Positions 1 through 8,375 of a DNA stretch of 64,000 bases are shown one piece after another. The DNA is taken from positions 1,943,138-2,007,137 of the forward strand of contig NZ_CP034072.1 in NCBI RefSeq assembly GCF_003855255.1, given 5' to 3'. How positions within the stretch are numbered: position 1 is the stretch's first letter; each line of letters starts with the position of its first letter. The notes beneath the pieces are model-generated. The model had not been told where the DNA came from. It did no database searches and was given only the letters and a program-made list of their open reading frames with translations. The stretch comes from Mycolicibacterium nivoides. GTDB lineage: Bacteria; Actinomycetota; Actinomycetes; Mycobacteriales; Mycobacteriaceae. Both the position numbers and the translations under genes were made by a program.

Positions 1-281
1 ATCTGGCCGGCACCGTGGTGCTCGTGGGTGTGCCGACCCCGGACATGAAGCTGGAGATGCCGTTGGTCGACTTCTTCTCCCGCGGCGGGTCATTGAAGTC
101 CTCCTGGTACGGCGACTGCCTGCCCGAGCGCGACTTCCCCACCCTGATCTCGCTGTACCTGCAGGGTCGGCTGCCGCTGGAGAAGTTCGTCTCCGAGCGC
201 ATCGGCCTGGACGCGATCGAGGACGCGTTCCACAAGATGCACTCCGGTGAGGTGCTGCGTTCGGTGGTCGTCCTCAAATGA
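1..281 (+). CDS. S-(hydroxymethyl)mycothiol dehydrogenase, C-terminal part (partial)
   Basis: Only the last 93 or so codons are present; the gene begins upstream of the window. The reading frame enters at base 3 and the visible part ends in ...LRSVVVLK. It reads as the tail of a zinc-dependent medium-chain alcohol dehydrogenase: the end of the cofactor domain (TVVLVGVP), then a [12 protein letters not shown] segment like that of class III enzymes acting on thiol adducts, and a final helix. In mycobacteria this family (MscR, Rv2259) oxidises the formaldehyde-mycothiol adduct and reduces S-nitrosomycothiol in the cytosol. The next gene overlaps its stop by ATGA and is the Rv2260-type hydrolase, the same pair as in M. 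tuberculosis, which supports the call. The specific substrate is inferred from family and neighbourhood. Confidence 0.78.
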   Translation, partial: LAGTVVLVGVPTPDMKLEMPLVDFFSRGGSLKSSWYGDCLPERDFPTLISLYLQGRLPLEKFVSERIGLDAIEDAFHKMHSGEVLRSVVVLK

Positions 282-910
282 CCGCGGCATCCAACATCCA
301 GCGGGTCGTCACCAGCGGCACCTTCGAACTCGACGGCGGCAGCTGGGACGTCGACAACAACATCTGGATCGTCGGCGATGACTCCGACGTCGTGGTGTTC
401 GACGCCGCCCACACCGCCGCCCCGATCATCGAGGCCGTGGGCGGTCGCAACGTCGTCGCGGTGGTCTGCACCCACGGCCACAACGACCACATCACCGTCG
501 CGCCCGAACTGGGCAAGGCGCTGGACGCGCCGGTGCTGCTGCATCCCGCTGACGAGATGCTGTGGCGAGTCGTCCACCCCGACAAGGAATTCCGAACCGT
601 CGAGGACGGCCAGGTGTTGCGCGCCGGCGGCATCGAGTTGCACGCCCTGCACACCCCCGGGCACTCCCCCGGATCGGTCTGCTGGTCGATCCCCGAACTG
701 AACGCGGTGATCTCCGGCGACACCCTGTTCCAGGGCGGCCCGGGTGCCACCGGACGGTCGTTCTCGGATTTCCCGACCATCCTGGATTCCATCTCCAAGC
801 GCCTGGGACTGCTGCCCGGTGAGACCGTGGTCTACACCGGTCACGGTGACACCACCACCATCGGCGATGAGATCGTGCATTACGACGACTGGGTTGCGCG
901 CGGTCACTGA
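278..910 (+). CDS. Metallo-beta-lactamase-fold hydrolase, Rv2260-like
   Basis: A 210-residue beta-lactamase-fold protein. The metal-binding HxHxDH motif is HGHNDH at residues 66-71, followed by the HTPGHSPGS motif near 125-133 and the metal-bridging GDTLF Asp near 148; the last His is in the VYTGHGD segment near the C-terminus. This is the glyoxalase II-like layout that hydrolyses thioesters. It starts inside the stop of the mycothiol-dependent dehydrogenase (ATGA), so the two are translationally coupled, and it plausibly hydrolyses S-formylmycothiol to formate. That role is an inference from coupling, not shown by the sequence. Its stop codon lies in the first copy of a 59-bp tandem repeat. 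Confidence 0.8.
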   Translation: MTAASNIQRVVTSGTFELDGGSWDVDNNIWIVGDDSDVVVFDAAHTAAPIIEAVGGRNVVAVVCTHGHNDHITVAPELGKALDAPVLLHPADEMLWRVVHPDKEFRTVEDGQVLRAGGIELHALHTPGHSPGSVCWSIPELNAVISGDTLFQGGPGATGRSFSDFPTILDSISKRLGLLPGETVVYTGHGDTTTIGDEIVHYDDWVARGH

Positions 911-1078
911 CGATGAGCCGCGAGGGACGAGCGGCGAGGAGGAAGGGACCCAACCAGCCCGGTCACTGACGATGAGCCGCGAGGGACGAGCGGCGAGGAG
1001 GAAGGGACCCAACCAGCCCGGTCACTGACGATGCGCCGCGAGGGACGCGCGGCGAGGAGGAAGCGGCCGCACACGCCC
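902..1078 (+). repeat. Three tandem copies of a 59-bp repeat
   Basis: Two identical 59-bp units (902-960 and 961-1019) are followed by a diverged third (1020-1078). Each unit carries the inverted arms GCCGC and GCGGC nine bases apart, so each can form a small hairpin. The first unit includes the last codons and stop of the upstream hydrolase gene (GGTCACTGA), and the later units repeat that stop. Two NotI-type octamers (1063-1070 and 1093-1100) follow, making a further inverted pair. This looks like tandem duplication of a terminator-like hairpin. Confidence 0.9.
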
Positions 1079-1111
1079 CGGCATTAGCGCTTGCGGCCGC
1101 GCCTGAGTGGC

Positions 1112-1117
1112 TAACCT
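1112..1117 (+). promoter_or_regulatory. Candidate -10 element (TAACCT) for a leaderless transcript
   Basis: TAACCT fits the mycobacterial TANNNT -10 consensus and ends six bases before the ATG at 1124, so transcription would start at or next to the start codon. No Shine-Dalgarno sequence is seen before that ATG. A poor -35 (TTGCGG, 1091-1096) is the only upstream match. Confidence 0.45.
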
Positions 1118-1123
1118 GGGGCA

Positions 1124-2266
1124 ATGGTCGGCAGACCAGTTCGCACCGTGGTGTCGCTTTGTGTGGCACTGCTGGTCTCGACGGCCTGTTCGCCATCCAC
1201 GCCCGAGCCGATGCCGCCGCTCACCACTCCGGCCGCCTCACCGACCGTCGGTCAAGCAGCGCTGCCCAAGTTCGGCGTCTCAGGGACGTCGTTGACGCTC
1301 GATGGCAGGCCCTGGTGGCCGATCGGTATCAACGCCTACCAACTGGCCACCAACTGGTCCGTCAATGCCGGGTGCGGTGCACAGGTCGATCTCGACTCGT
1401 ATTTCGGCAGCCTGCCGCCGCACTCGCTGACCCGTTTCAACGCCTATTCCAGTTTCGCGGTGAACAAGTACACCGGGCAGCTCGATTTCACCTCGCTCGA
1501 CGCGGTGTTCCGGGCGGCCGAACGACACGGGCAGCTCCTGATCGCGGTGCTCACCAGTGACGACGGCGGTTGCGAGAACGACTATTTCAAGGACTACGAC
1601 TGGTACGCGGGTGGCTGGCGCAGCGACGTGTCACACGGTCTGCCGATGACGTTCGCCGCGTGGCTGGACACCGCGGTCAAGCGGTGGGGTGGCTCTCCAT
1701 CCCTTGTCGGTTGGACGGCGGTGGGCGAACCCGAGCCGTCCTACTGTCTGGATCACACCTGCCATTGGACCAAGCGCAGTTGCCATGCCACCGCGCCGGT
1801 GACGCTGCGCGCGTTCCTGGATGTCGCCGGCGCCCGGATCCGTGAATTGGACCCTGGCACCGTCATCTTCAGCGGTCACGCAGGCGGTGGGCAGTGCGGG
1901 TCGGCGGGACACGAGTTCGAGACGGTGGCCGCGTCCCCCGGTGTGGATGTGCTTGAGTACCACTTCTACGAGGAGACCGACTATCTGCCCGGAGACGTGT
2001 ACGACGGCCTACAGCGCCGCGTCGCGCAGACACGTTCTGTGGGCAAGCCGTTGTTTGTCGCCGAGATCGGGATGGAGGCCGGTTCCTGCGATTCGCTGGA
2101 ACAGCGGCGGAAATTCCTCGGTGATGCCATCGCCCAGATGCGCACGATGGGCACCGCGGGCGCGATGTTCTGGGCCTTCGTGCCGGATCCTCGGACCCAC
2201 GAATGCACCCTCGACATCGGTCCCACCGACCCGTTGTTCTCCATGATCGGGGCCGCGGCAGCCTGA
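1124..2266 (+). CDS. Lipoprotein with clan GH-A (GH5-like) glycoside hydrolase fold
   Basis: 380 residues. The N-terminus is a lipoprotein signal: basic residues, a hydrophobic stretch and the lipobox VSTAC with the lipidated Cys at residue 22, then a Pro/Thr-rich linker to about residue 45. The rest resembles beta-mannanase/cellulase-type TIM barrels: an opening WPIGINAYQLA strand, a candidate acid/base Glu202 in AVGEPEP and a candidate nucleophile Glu314 in FVAEIGME. The usual NEP of the family reads GEP here, so the Asn before the acid/base is replaced by Gly. Several cysteine pairs fit an exported enzyme. It would act at the outer face of the membrane on an unknown glycan. No Shine-Dalgarno is apparent; a -10-like hexamer lies directly upstream. 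Confidence 0.68.
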   Translation: MVGRPVRTVVSLCVALLVSTACSPSTPEPMPPLTTPAASPTVGQAALPKFGVSGTSLTLDGRPWWPIGINAYQLATNWSVNAGCGAQVDLDSYFGSLPPHSLTRFNAYSSFAVNKYTGQLDFTSLDAVFRAAERHGQLLIAVLTSDDGGCENDYFKDYDWYAGGWRSDVSHGLPMTFAAWLDTAVKRWGGSPSLVGWTAVGEPEPSYCLDHTCHWTKRSCHATAPVTLRAFLDVAGARIRELDPGTVIFSGHAGGGQCGSAGHEFETVAASPGVDVLEYHFYEETDYLPGDVYDGLQRRVAQTRSVGKPLFVAEIGMEAGSCDSLEQRRKFLGDAIAQMRTMGTAGAMFWAFVPDPRTHECTLDIGPTDPLFSMIGAAAA

Positions 2267-2331
2267 GGGCATTGCGATCACGCTGAGCAAGTTCCTTAAC
2301 GCGAGGTCACCGGGCGCCCATAGTGGCAGCC

Positions 2332-3705
2332 ATGACGAGTTCGGATGGGCGTACCGCGGCGGTGATCGGCGCCGGCCAGACCGGGGTGACCGCGGCTCTC
2401 GGGCTGTTGGACAACGGGTTTGACGTCACCCTCTACAGCGACCGGGACCAGCGCAGCCTGCGCGACGACGTTCCGGCCACGGGTACCGCGCTGATCTTCG
2501 GCGAGGCGCAGCGGGCCGAGGAGTCCCTGGGCCTCAACACCTACCTGGCCACCGCGCCGACCTCGACCGGCCAGAGCGTGCGGGTGCTCGACGGCTCCGG
2601 TCCGGACCGTGCGGAGGAGATCGCGTTCGACGCCGACTTCGACGGGTTCGTCGGGGTTGCGGTGGACACCCGCCTCAAGGCCGACGACCGGCTGACACTG
2701 TTCTTGCAGCGGGGCGGCCGGTTCGTGGTCGAGGCCGTCGACCCGGCCCGGCTGGACGCCATCGCCGCGGGTGTCGATCTGACGCTGGTGGCCACGGGCC
2801 GCGGCGGGTTGTCCAGCCTGTTCCCGGTCGACGCCGCGCGCTCCGCCTACGACCGTCCCCAGCGCAGTCTGCTGACCGTCACCTTGGCCGGGTTGCCGTA
2901 CGGTCCCGATGTTTTCGCCCATCGCGGCGGTGCGGGCGGGCGCCACAACGCATTCACCGTGGTCACCGATCAGGGTGAGTCCTGGTGGGGTGGCTACCTG
3001 CACAAGGATGCCGGGCCGACGTGGACATTCCTGGGCTGGGCCCGCCCCGGCAGCGATTGGGAACGCCGTTTCGCCGGTGCCGACAGCGCGCAGTCCGCAC
3101 TCGACGTCGTCACCGCGCTGCACCGCGACTACATCGACTGGGACCTGCCGGAGGTGGGTGCGCTCCGGATTCTGGAGGACGATCCGCACTCCTGGCTGAA
3201 GGGCGCCGTCACCCAGGTGGTCCGGTCCGGGGTGGGCCGCACCGCGAGCGGTCATCCCGTGGCCGCGCTGGGCGATACCGCGGTGTCGTTCGACCCGATC
3301 GCCGGCCAGGGCGCCCAGGGCGGGCTGGTCCACGCCGCCGCCTTCGTCCGCAGGGCCGCCGCACACGACGGCCGGTTCGACGAGGCCTGGCTGCGCGGCG
3401 CATTCGAGGACTTCTATGACCACCGGGCTCGGTCCGCGCAGCTGGTGACCCGGTTGTTCCTGTCCGATCCCGAGCTGGCCGAGTACGGCAACCTGTTCTT
3501 CGCGGCGGCGCAGGGCAGCCCCCGGTTCGCCTCGAAACTGTTTGGCCTGCTGGATGATCCACGACCGGTCGAATCACTCACCTCACTAGCGGCGGCCAAA
3601 CAGCTGATCACCGAATTCGCCGGCGAGCCCGCCGACGCCCTGTTGGAGAGATTCGTCCCGGCCGGGTCCTTCCGACGGTCCGACTGGGCAACCCAGGCGG
3701 CGTAG
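2332..3705 (+). CDS. FAD-dependent monooxygenase, styrene monooxygenase StyA-like
   Basis: About 457 residues. The Rossmann motif for FAD is VIGAGQTG near residues 11-18, and the second FAD contact, GDTAVSFDPIAGQGAQGG, lies near 310-327; the middle third resembles the substrate domain of the StyA/indole monooxygenase group, which uses FADH2 supplied by a separate reductase. No StyB-like flavin reductase lies next to it; the nearest flavin reductase is at 29360. An in-frame GTG at 2323 is a possible earlier start. It ends 15 bases before the convergent SHOCT-domain gene. FAD binding is well supported; the substrate is unknown. Confidence 0.72.
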   Translation: MTSSDGRTAAVIGAGQTGVTAALGLLDNGFDVTLYSDRDQRSLRDDVPATGTALIFGEAQRAEESLGLNTYLATAPTSTGQSVRVLDGSGPDRAEEIAFDADFDGFVGVAVDTRLKADDRLTLFLQRGGRFVVEAVDPARLDAIAAGVDLTLVATGRGGLSSLFPVDAARSAYDRPQRSLLTVTLAGLPYGPDVFAHRGGAGGRHNAFTVVTDQGESWWGGYLHKDAGPTWTFLGWARPGSDWERRFAGADSAQSALDVVTALHRDYIDWDLPEVGALRILEDDPHSWLKGAVTQVVRSGVGRTASGHPVAALGDTAVSFDPIAGQGAQGGLVHAAAFVRRAAAHDGRFDEAWLRGAFEDFYDHRARSAQLVTRLFLSDPELAEYGNLFFAAAQGSPRFASKLFGLLDDPRPVESLTSLAAAKQLITEFAGEPADALLERFVPAGSFRRSDWATQAA

Positions 3706-3720
3706 CGGGCTGCGGCTTCC

Positions 3721-4461
3721 TCAGTTCTCCAGGATGCGGCGCTTCTCCGCCTCGAACTCCGCCTCGGTCAGTGCCCCGGTATCACGCAGGGCAGCAATCG
3801 TTTTGAGCTGTTCGAGCCTGACCGCCTGGTCGGTGGGCTGGTAGCTAGTGGGCTGGTAACCGCCGGGCACCGCTGGTTGTGGCGGTATCGGCCCCAGCCC
3901 CACGGCTGAAATGGGGCGGGCGCGCTTGCCCTCCCGCGCCGACCACGTCACTCCGGCGATCAGTCCCAGCACGCCCAGTGCGGTCAGTCCGCCGAACAGC
4001 CAGAGCAGCCAGCCGTATTGGCTGCCGTGCCCGAAGGCCAGCCGCGGATTGATGTAGCCCTGGACCTGGCCGTCGACGCTCATCTCGTAGACACCCGCGG
4101 TGGACACCTGCATGACCCACACCCGCACCCGGGCGTCGTTGTTCACTGTGGTTGTCCCGCCGATGCTTTCGGTCAGCACCGGATCGGCGGCGCCGTCGGG
4201 CGCGGACACGTGCAACCGCAGCGGCGGCACCGGCAGCCCGCTTCCCGATCCGGTGACCATGGTGTGGAGGCTGACGGTCACCTCGCCCTGTGGCAACTCC
4301 AGGCCGGCGCTGCCAGGGATGGGTACCTCGCCGTAGGCGTCGTACTCGTCCAGGACGAACGCGTTGAGGAACACCATCACGAACAGGCCGACAGCGCCGA
4401 TGACGAGGGTGCAGATCGATGTCACGATCGCGACGCGCGGTGCAGACCGACGGCTGTTCAT
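3721..4461 (-). CDS. Membrane protein with C-terminal SHOCT domain
   Basis: 246 residues. A basic N-terminus leads into a hydrophobic segment (about 10-35), then a beta-rich extracytoplasmic region of about 110 residues, a second hydrophobic segment near 150-175, a Pro-rich linker and a SHOCT module (about 213-246) with the typical hydrophobic-heptad pattern ending GALTEAEFEAEKRRILEN. SHOCT modules are short helical oligomerisation elements found at the ends of many unrelated bacterial proteins. The topology places the SHOCT tail in the cytoplasm. No enzymatic motif is visible and the function is unknown. It is divergent from the small membrane protein at 4508. Confidence 0.8.
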   Translation of the reverse strand: MNSRRSAPRVAIVTSICTLVIGAVGLFVMVFLNAFVLDEYDAYGEVPIPGSAGLELPQGEVTVSLHTMVTGSGSGLPVPPLRLHVSAPDGAADPVLTESIGGTTTVNNDARVRVWVMQVSTAGVYEMSVDGQVQGYINPRLAFGHGSQYGWLLWLFGGLTALGVLGLIAGVTWSAREGKRARPISAVGLGPIPPQPAVPGGYQPTSYQPTDQAVRLEQLKTIAALRDTGALTEAEFEAEKRRILEN

Positions 4462-4495
4462 AGCCGAAGTTTGTCATGGCCGACGACTCACGAGC

Positions 4496-4501
4496 TACCG
4501 T
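4496..4501 (+). promoter_or_regulatory. Candidate -10 element (TACCGT)
   Basis: TACCGT matches TANNNT and ends six bases before the ATG at 4508, the spacing expected for a leaderless mycobacterial transcript. No ribosome-binding site is visible upstream of that ATG. Confidence 0.4.
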
Positions 4502-4507
4502 CGGGGT

Positions 4508-4750
4508 ATGCCTCGCGACGAGACCGACGCCCCCGCGACCACCGGCCCGGTCCGGCGGTTCGCGCTGCGCTATTGGGTGGCCCTGATCCTGGTCACCCTC
4601 GCGGCGATCTTCGTCGCCCAGAACCGTGATCGGGTGGGCGTGCACGTGCTCTGGGTGACCGTCGAGTCGCCGATGTGGTTCATCTTGGTCATCATCTTCG
4701 TCATGGGTCTTCTCATCGGACTGCTGCTGCGCCGGCGGCGGCGCAACTAG
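4508..4750 (+). CDS. Small LapA-like membrane protein
   Basis: 80 residues with two hydrophobic helices: residues about 25-42 (WVALILVTLAAIFVAQN) and about 56-74, ending in an arginine-rich tail (RRRRRN) that would sit in the cytoplasm. The AIFVAQN sequence followed by a short beta-like stretch and a second helix is the pattern of the LapA (DUF1049) family, which in other bacteria is linked to cell-envelope assembly. The ATG at 4508 is chosen because longer in-frame starts run into the antisense SHOCT gene and lack family-like sequence. The methyltransferase gene begins two bases after its stop, so the two are probably co-transcribed. Confidence 0.7.
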   Translation: MPRDETDAPATTGPVRRFALRYWVALILVTLAAIFVAQNRDRVGVHVLWVTVESPMWFILVIIFVMGLLIGLLLRRRRRN

Positions 4751-4752
4751 CC

Positions 4753-5790
4753 ATGCCCGCACCACGCCGGACGACGCCCCGCCCCCATACCGCCGGAATC
4801 AGTTCGGCGATCAAGCTTCTGGAGCTGGCGGCGCGCACCGTACCGATCCCGGACCCGCCACTGCCCATCGTCATCGCCGATTACGGGGCGGGTACCGCAC
4901 AGAATTCGATGCAGCCGATCAATGCCGCGATCACGGCCGTTCGCGGCCGCACCCGTCCCGAACACTCGGTCCTGGTGACACACACCGATGTCGCCGACAA
5001 CGACTTCTCCACGATGTTCCGGATCCTCGAAGAAGATCCGGAGTCCTATCTGCACAAGGATTCGGCCACGTTCAGTTCGGCGATCGGCCGGTCGTTCTAC
5101 AGCCAGATCCTGCCGTCGAACAGCGTGCACCTGGGTTGGTCGGCCTGGGCGGTCGTACGCTTGGGCCGGGTGCCGATGCCGGTCACCGACCACGTCGTCG
5201 CGGCGTGCAGCCGCGATGACCGGGTGCGCACCGCCTATGCCAGGCAGGCGGCTCACGATTGGCACGAGTTCATCGCTTTTCGCGGCCGCGAGCTGTACCC
5301 GGGTGGCCGCCTGGTGGTGCTGACGACCGCGCTGGACGACGACGGTGACTTCGGTTATCGACCGCTGTTCGGGTCCGTGGCCAGCACGCTGGCGGAACTG
5401 GTCACCGATGGTGTGGTCAGTGCCGACGAGGTCGCCCGGATGTCGCTGCCGATCGCTGGGCGGCGTGCCGCCGATTTCGCCGCACCGTTCGCCCCGTCGG
5501 GCCGGTTCGAGCGGCTGGAGGTCCAGCATGTGGAGGTGTTCGACGCCGAGGACCGAATCTTCAACGCCTACCGCTCTGACCGCGACGCACACGCTTTCGG
5601 CACCCGCTGGGCCGATTTCTGCCGGTTCACGGCGTTCGCCGACCTGGGCGCGGCCATCGGCGCCCCCGACCGGTTACCGGCGTTCTACGACCGGTTGCAT
5701 GCCGGCATCGCGGCCCGGCTGTCCTCTGAGCCCGAGGAGATGCGGATACCGATCGCGGCGGTGGTGCTGGAGAAGCGCCGCCCGAAGTAG
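4753..5790 (+). CDS. SABATH-type SAM-dependent carboxyl methyltransferase (fatty acid O-methyltransferase-like)
   Basis: 345 residues. The SAM-binding motif is IADYGAGTAQNS (about 38-49), where plant SABATH enzymes have a DLGC/SSGxNS motif. A later SFYSQILPSNSVHLGWSAWA segment (about 115-134) matches the SFY...LFP..S......S stretch of the salicylate/jasmonate methyltransferase family (Methyltransf_7). Proteins of this kind occur in mycobacteria and one from M. marinum methylates free fatty acids. The likely reaction is therefore methyl-ester formation on a small carboxylic acid in the cytosol; the actual substrate cannot be read from the sequence. It follows the LapA-like gene by two bases and is convergent with the IlvX-like gene. 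Confidence 0.72.
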   Translation: MPAPRRTTPRPHTAGISSAIKLLELAARTVPIPDPPLPIVIADYGAGTAQNSMQPINAAITAVRGRTRPEHSVLVTHTDVADNDFSTMFRILEEDPESYLHKDSATFSSAIGRSFYSQILPSNSVHLGWSAWAVVRLGRVPMPVTDHVVAACSRDDRVRTAYARQAAHDWHEFIAFRGRELYPGGRLVVLTTALDDDGDFGYRPLFGSVASTLAELVTDGVVSADEVARMSLPIAGRRAADFAAPFAPSGRFERLEVQHVEVFDAEDRIFNAYRSDRDAHAFGTRWADFCRFTAFADLGAAIGAPDRLPAFYDRLHAGIAARLSSEPEEMRIPIAAVVLEKRRPK

Positions 5791-5809
5791 TGATCGGCCC
5801 GGCCGCCGG

Positions 5810-7360
5810 TCACCCGGGTGACCACGTCGGCAGTGCGGCATCGATCAGGTGCGGCCCAGGCTCGGCCAGCGCCGCGCGGAATTGCTCGGCAAGTTCCTCC
5901 GCGGTGCCGGCCCGGGTGGCCGGAACCCCGAATCCCTGTGCGATCGAGGCGAAGTCGATGTCGGGCCGACTCAGATCGAGCAGGGAGCGCGACCGTTCCC
6001 CATCGGCGTGGGTGCCCACCCGCAGCAACTCAAGCTGCAAGATCGCGTAGGCGTGGTTGTTGAGGATCACCACGGTGACGTCGAGTTGTTCACGGGCCAT
6101 CGTCCACAGTGCCGAAATGGTGTATGCGGCACTGCCGTCTGACTGTAGGGCGATAACCGGGCGGTGCGGCGCGGCGATCGCGGCTCCCACTGCCACCGGC
6201 AGGCCCTGTCCGATCGCGCCACCGGTCAGGGTGAGGACATCGTGCACCGCCGCACCTGCGGTGGCGGCCGGCAGGAACATCCCGCTCGTGTTGGCCTCAT
6301 CGGAGATGATGGCGTTCTCGGGCAGCAGCGTGCCGATCACCTGTGCCAGGTTCTGCGGATTGAGCGGCCCCGTCGGCAGGGCGGCCGGATCGGGTTGCGG
6401 TGCTGTCGGCACGACCCCGCCCAATTCGTCTGCGAGGCCGGCCAGGCCGTCGACGGCCAGGGATCGGACTTCGGCTCCGTCGGGTACCAGCACGCTCGGC
6501 TTGCCCGGATAGGCGAAGAACGACACGGGCGATTTCGCGCCGACGAGCACCAGATACGTTGCCCCGGAGAGCTGTTGAGTGGCCTGTTCGGCCAGGTAGC
6601 CGAGGCGTTCGATGGCGGGCACCCCCTGCCCGCGGGTCAGCCGGGCCGGGAAGGTTTCCACCAGGACACGCGCCCCGGTGGCCGAGTGGATGCGTGCCGC
6701 CGCCTGTAACCCGTCGGCGCCGGTGGCCGCGCCGCCGAGCAACACCACCACCCGCTCCCCCTGTGCGCGAAGCAGTTCAGCGGCGCCGGCCACATCGATG
6801 TCATCGCCGGAGGCCGTCTCATGGGGAGGCGCTTTGTGCGGCAACGGGTTCTGCGGTGCGCTGCCCCAGGAGTAGTCGGCGGGCAGAATCACCGTGGCGA
6901 CCCGTCCGGGCGCGCCGGTCGCGCTCTGCACGGCGCTGTGGACTGCCGCGTCGAGATCGGCGGCCGATTCCGGTCGGTGCACCGAGCCGTGCGTCCAGTA
7001 CCCGAGCGCATCGATGTCGGATTCCAGTGGCGCGTCCAGGGGCTGGTGGTAGGTCGCATGGTCGCCGACGACATTGACCACGGGGCTGAACGCCCGCCGG
7101 GCGTTGTGCAGGTTGGCCAGGCCGTTGGCCATACCGGGTCCGAGGTGCAGCAGTGTCGCCGCGGGCCTACCGGCGATGCGGGCGTACCCGTCGGCGGCTC
7201 CGGTGGCGACGCCTTCGAACAGGCACAGCACCGGGCGCATGTCCGGAGCGGAATCCAGCGCGGCGACGAAGTGCATCTCCGAGGTGCCCGGGTTGGCGAA
7301 GCACACGTCGACGCCCTCGGCGAGCAGACGATTCACCACCACTTCGGCGCCGGTGCTCAT
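5810..7360 (-). CDS. ilvX: Thiamine-diphosphate enzyme, acetohydroxyacid synthase-like (IlvX type)
   Basis: 516 residues, the length of M. tuberculosis IlvX (Rv3509c) and shorter than IlvB. It has the three-domain ThDP layout: N-terminal pyrimidine-binding domain with the catalytic-type Glu49 in FEGVATGAADGYAR, a central domain, and a C-terminal diphosphate-binding domain with SDGSAAYTISALWTMA...ILNN. The usual GDG is SDG here. The family carries out ThDP-dependent decarboxylation or ligation of 2-oxo acids; IlvX proteins lack a nearby regulatory subunit, and none is seen here, so a role in branched-chain synthesis is doubtful and benzoylformate-decarboxylase-like activity is an alternative. 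Divergent from the reductase at 7548. Confidence 0.72.
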   Translation of the reverse strand: MSTGAEVVVNRLLAEGVDVCFANPGTSEMHFVAALDSAPDMRPVLCLFEGVATGAADGYARIAGRPAATLLHLGPGMANGLANLHNARRAFSPVVNVVGDHATYHQPLDAPLESDIDALGYWTHGSVHRPESAADLDAAVHSAVQSATGAPGRVATVILPADYSWGSAPQNPLPHKAPPHETASGDDIDVAGAAELLRAQGERVVVLLGGAATGADGLQAAARIHSATGARVLVETFPARLTRGQGVPAIERLGYLAEQATQQLSGATYLVLVGAKSPVSFFAYPGKPSVLVPDGAEVRSLAVDGLAGLADELGGVVPTAPQPDPAALPTGPLNPQNLAQVIGTLLPENAIISDEANTSGMFLPAATAGAAVHDVLTLTGGAIGQGLPVAVGAAIAAPHRPVIALQSDGSAAYTISALWTMAREQLDVTVVILNNHAYAILQLELLRVGTHADGERSRSLLDLSRPDIDFASIAQGFGVPATRAGTAEELAEQFRAALAEPGPHLIDAALPTWSPG

Positions 7361-7484
7361 GCGCGCCTGGCCATCACGGGCCTGGTGATTTCGAAGCTGT
7401 GGTCATGTTTCTGCCAGCCGTTGTGCACCCGTCCATATTGATCGGCCGCAGGCCGTGATGCCAGTACCGGCTCCCATCGATAGT

Positions 7485-7501
7485 TGACTGATTATCAGTC
7501 A
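7485..7501. promoter_or_regulatory. Perfect 17-bp palindrome, candidate TetR operator
   Basis: TGACTGATTATCAGTCA: 8-bp arms around a single base, lying 47 bp before the reductase start and 125 bp from the divergent ilvX-like start. The reductase operon also encodes a TetR regulator (8372), so autoregulation through this site is the simplest reading. Confidence 0.65.
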
Positions 7502-7547
7502 GTCTGTCACTGTTGACCTGGCCACAACGCACGGAGCGGAGCCACGC

Positions 7548-8375
7548 ATGCGAGACCGGGAAATGGACCTGTCCAGCAAGAAGGTGGTGCTCACCGGGGC
7601 ATCGAGCGGGATCGGCCGCGAGTTGGCCCTGGCCCTCGCCCGCCGGGGAGCAGTGCTCGCACTGGCGGCGCGCCGTGTAGACCTGCTGCACGCCCTCGCC
7701 GACGAGATAGCCAACGAGGGGACACCGCGCCCCACAGTATTCCCCGTTGATCTGGCCGAACCGGGTTCGGCGGCCGAACTGGGCCACCAGGCCCTGGAGA
7801 CCCTCGGCGGGGTCGACATCGCCATCAACAACGCCGGCAACAACCTGACTGGGGCTCAAACGGTCGTGTCCGACTCGTCAGCCGCCCGGCAGGTGTTCGA
7901 AGTCAACCTCTGGTCCCCTCTCGCCCTCATCGCAGCAGTGCTGCCCGCGATGCGTGCCGCGGAGACCGGCGTCATCGTCAACGTCACCTCCACCGTGCAG
8001 GCGGTGCCGCTGCCCTTGCTCGGCTACTACGCCGCTTCCAAAGCCGCACTGGCGCAGGCCACGAGATCGCTGCGGCTCGAGCTGGCCGGCACCGGCATCC
8101 GGGTGTTGGAGGTGGTGCCCGGCGCCACCGATACCGCACTGCGCGATATCGACGAGCTGCCGTGGAAGACCACGCCGCCACCGACATTTCCACCGGTCAC
8201 ACCTGCCTCCACCGCGTCAGCCATCGTCCGCGCACTCGACCGCGGTGCGAGACGCGTTGTCCACCCTCGCTATTCGCTGCTTCCCCTGGAGATTCCGGCG
8301 CTGGGACGACTGGTCGCCGCACTGGGTGGCCGACGGATCGATACTCACAGCGCACTGGCCGGGCCGAACCGATGA
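7548..8375 (+). CDS. Short-chain dehydrogenase/reductase
   Basis: 275 residues of the classical SDR fold: cofactor motif TGASSGIG near residues 16-23, NNAG near 90, and the active-site Ser-Tyr-Lys set (VTSTVQ... then YYAASKAA near 160). The C-terminal extension (about 240-275) contains a hydrophobic stretch, IPALGRLVAALGG, often seen in SDRs that act on lipophilic substrates. An alternative start is the in-frame ATG at 7563; 7548 is preferred because GGAG precedes it. The stop overlaps the TetR start (ATGA), making a two-gene operon behind a perfect palindrome. Substrate unknown. Confidence 0.8.
   Translation: MRDREMDLSSKKVVLTGASSGIGRELALALARRGAVLALAARRVDLLHALADEIANEGTPRPTVFPVDLAEPGSAAELGHQALETLGGVDIAINNAGNNLTGAQTVVSDSSAARQVFEVNLWSPLALIAAVLPAMRAAETGVIVNVTSTVQAVPLPLLGYYAASKAALAQATRSLRLELAGTGIRVLEVVPGATDTALRDIDELPWKTTPPPTFPPVTPASTASAIVRALDRGARRVVHPRYSLLPLEIPALGRLVAALGGRRIDTHSALAGPNR

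Noticed and set aside
902..1078. Tandem repeats as a CRISPR array
   Set aside because: The units are contiguous with no spacers, one unit is diverged, and no cas genes are present.
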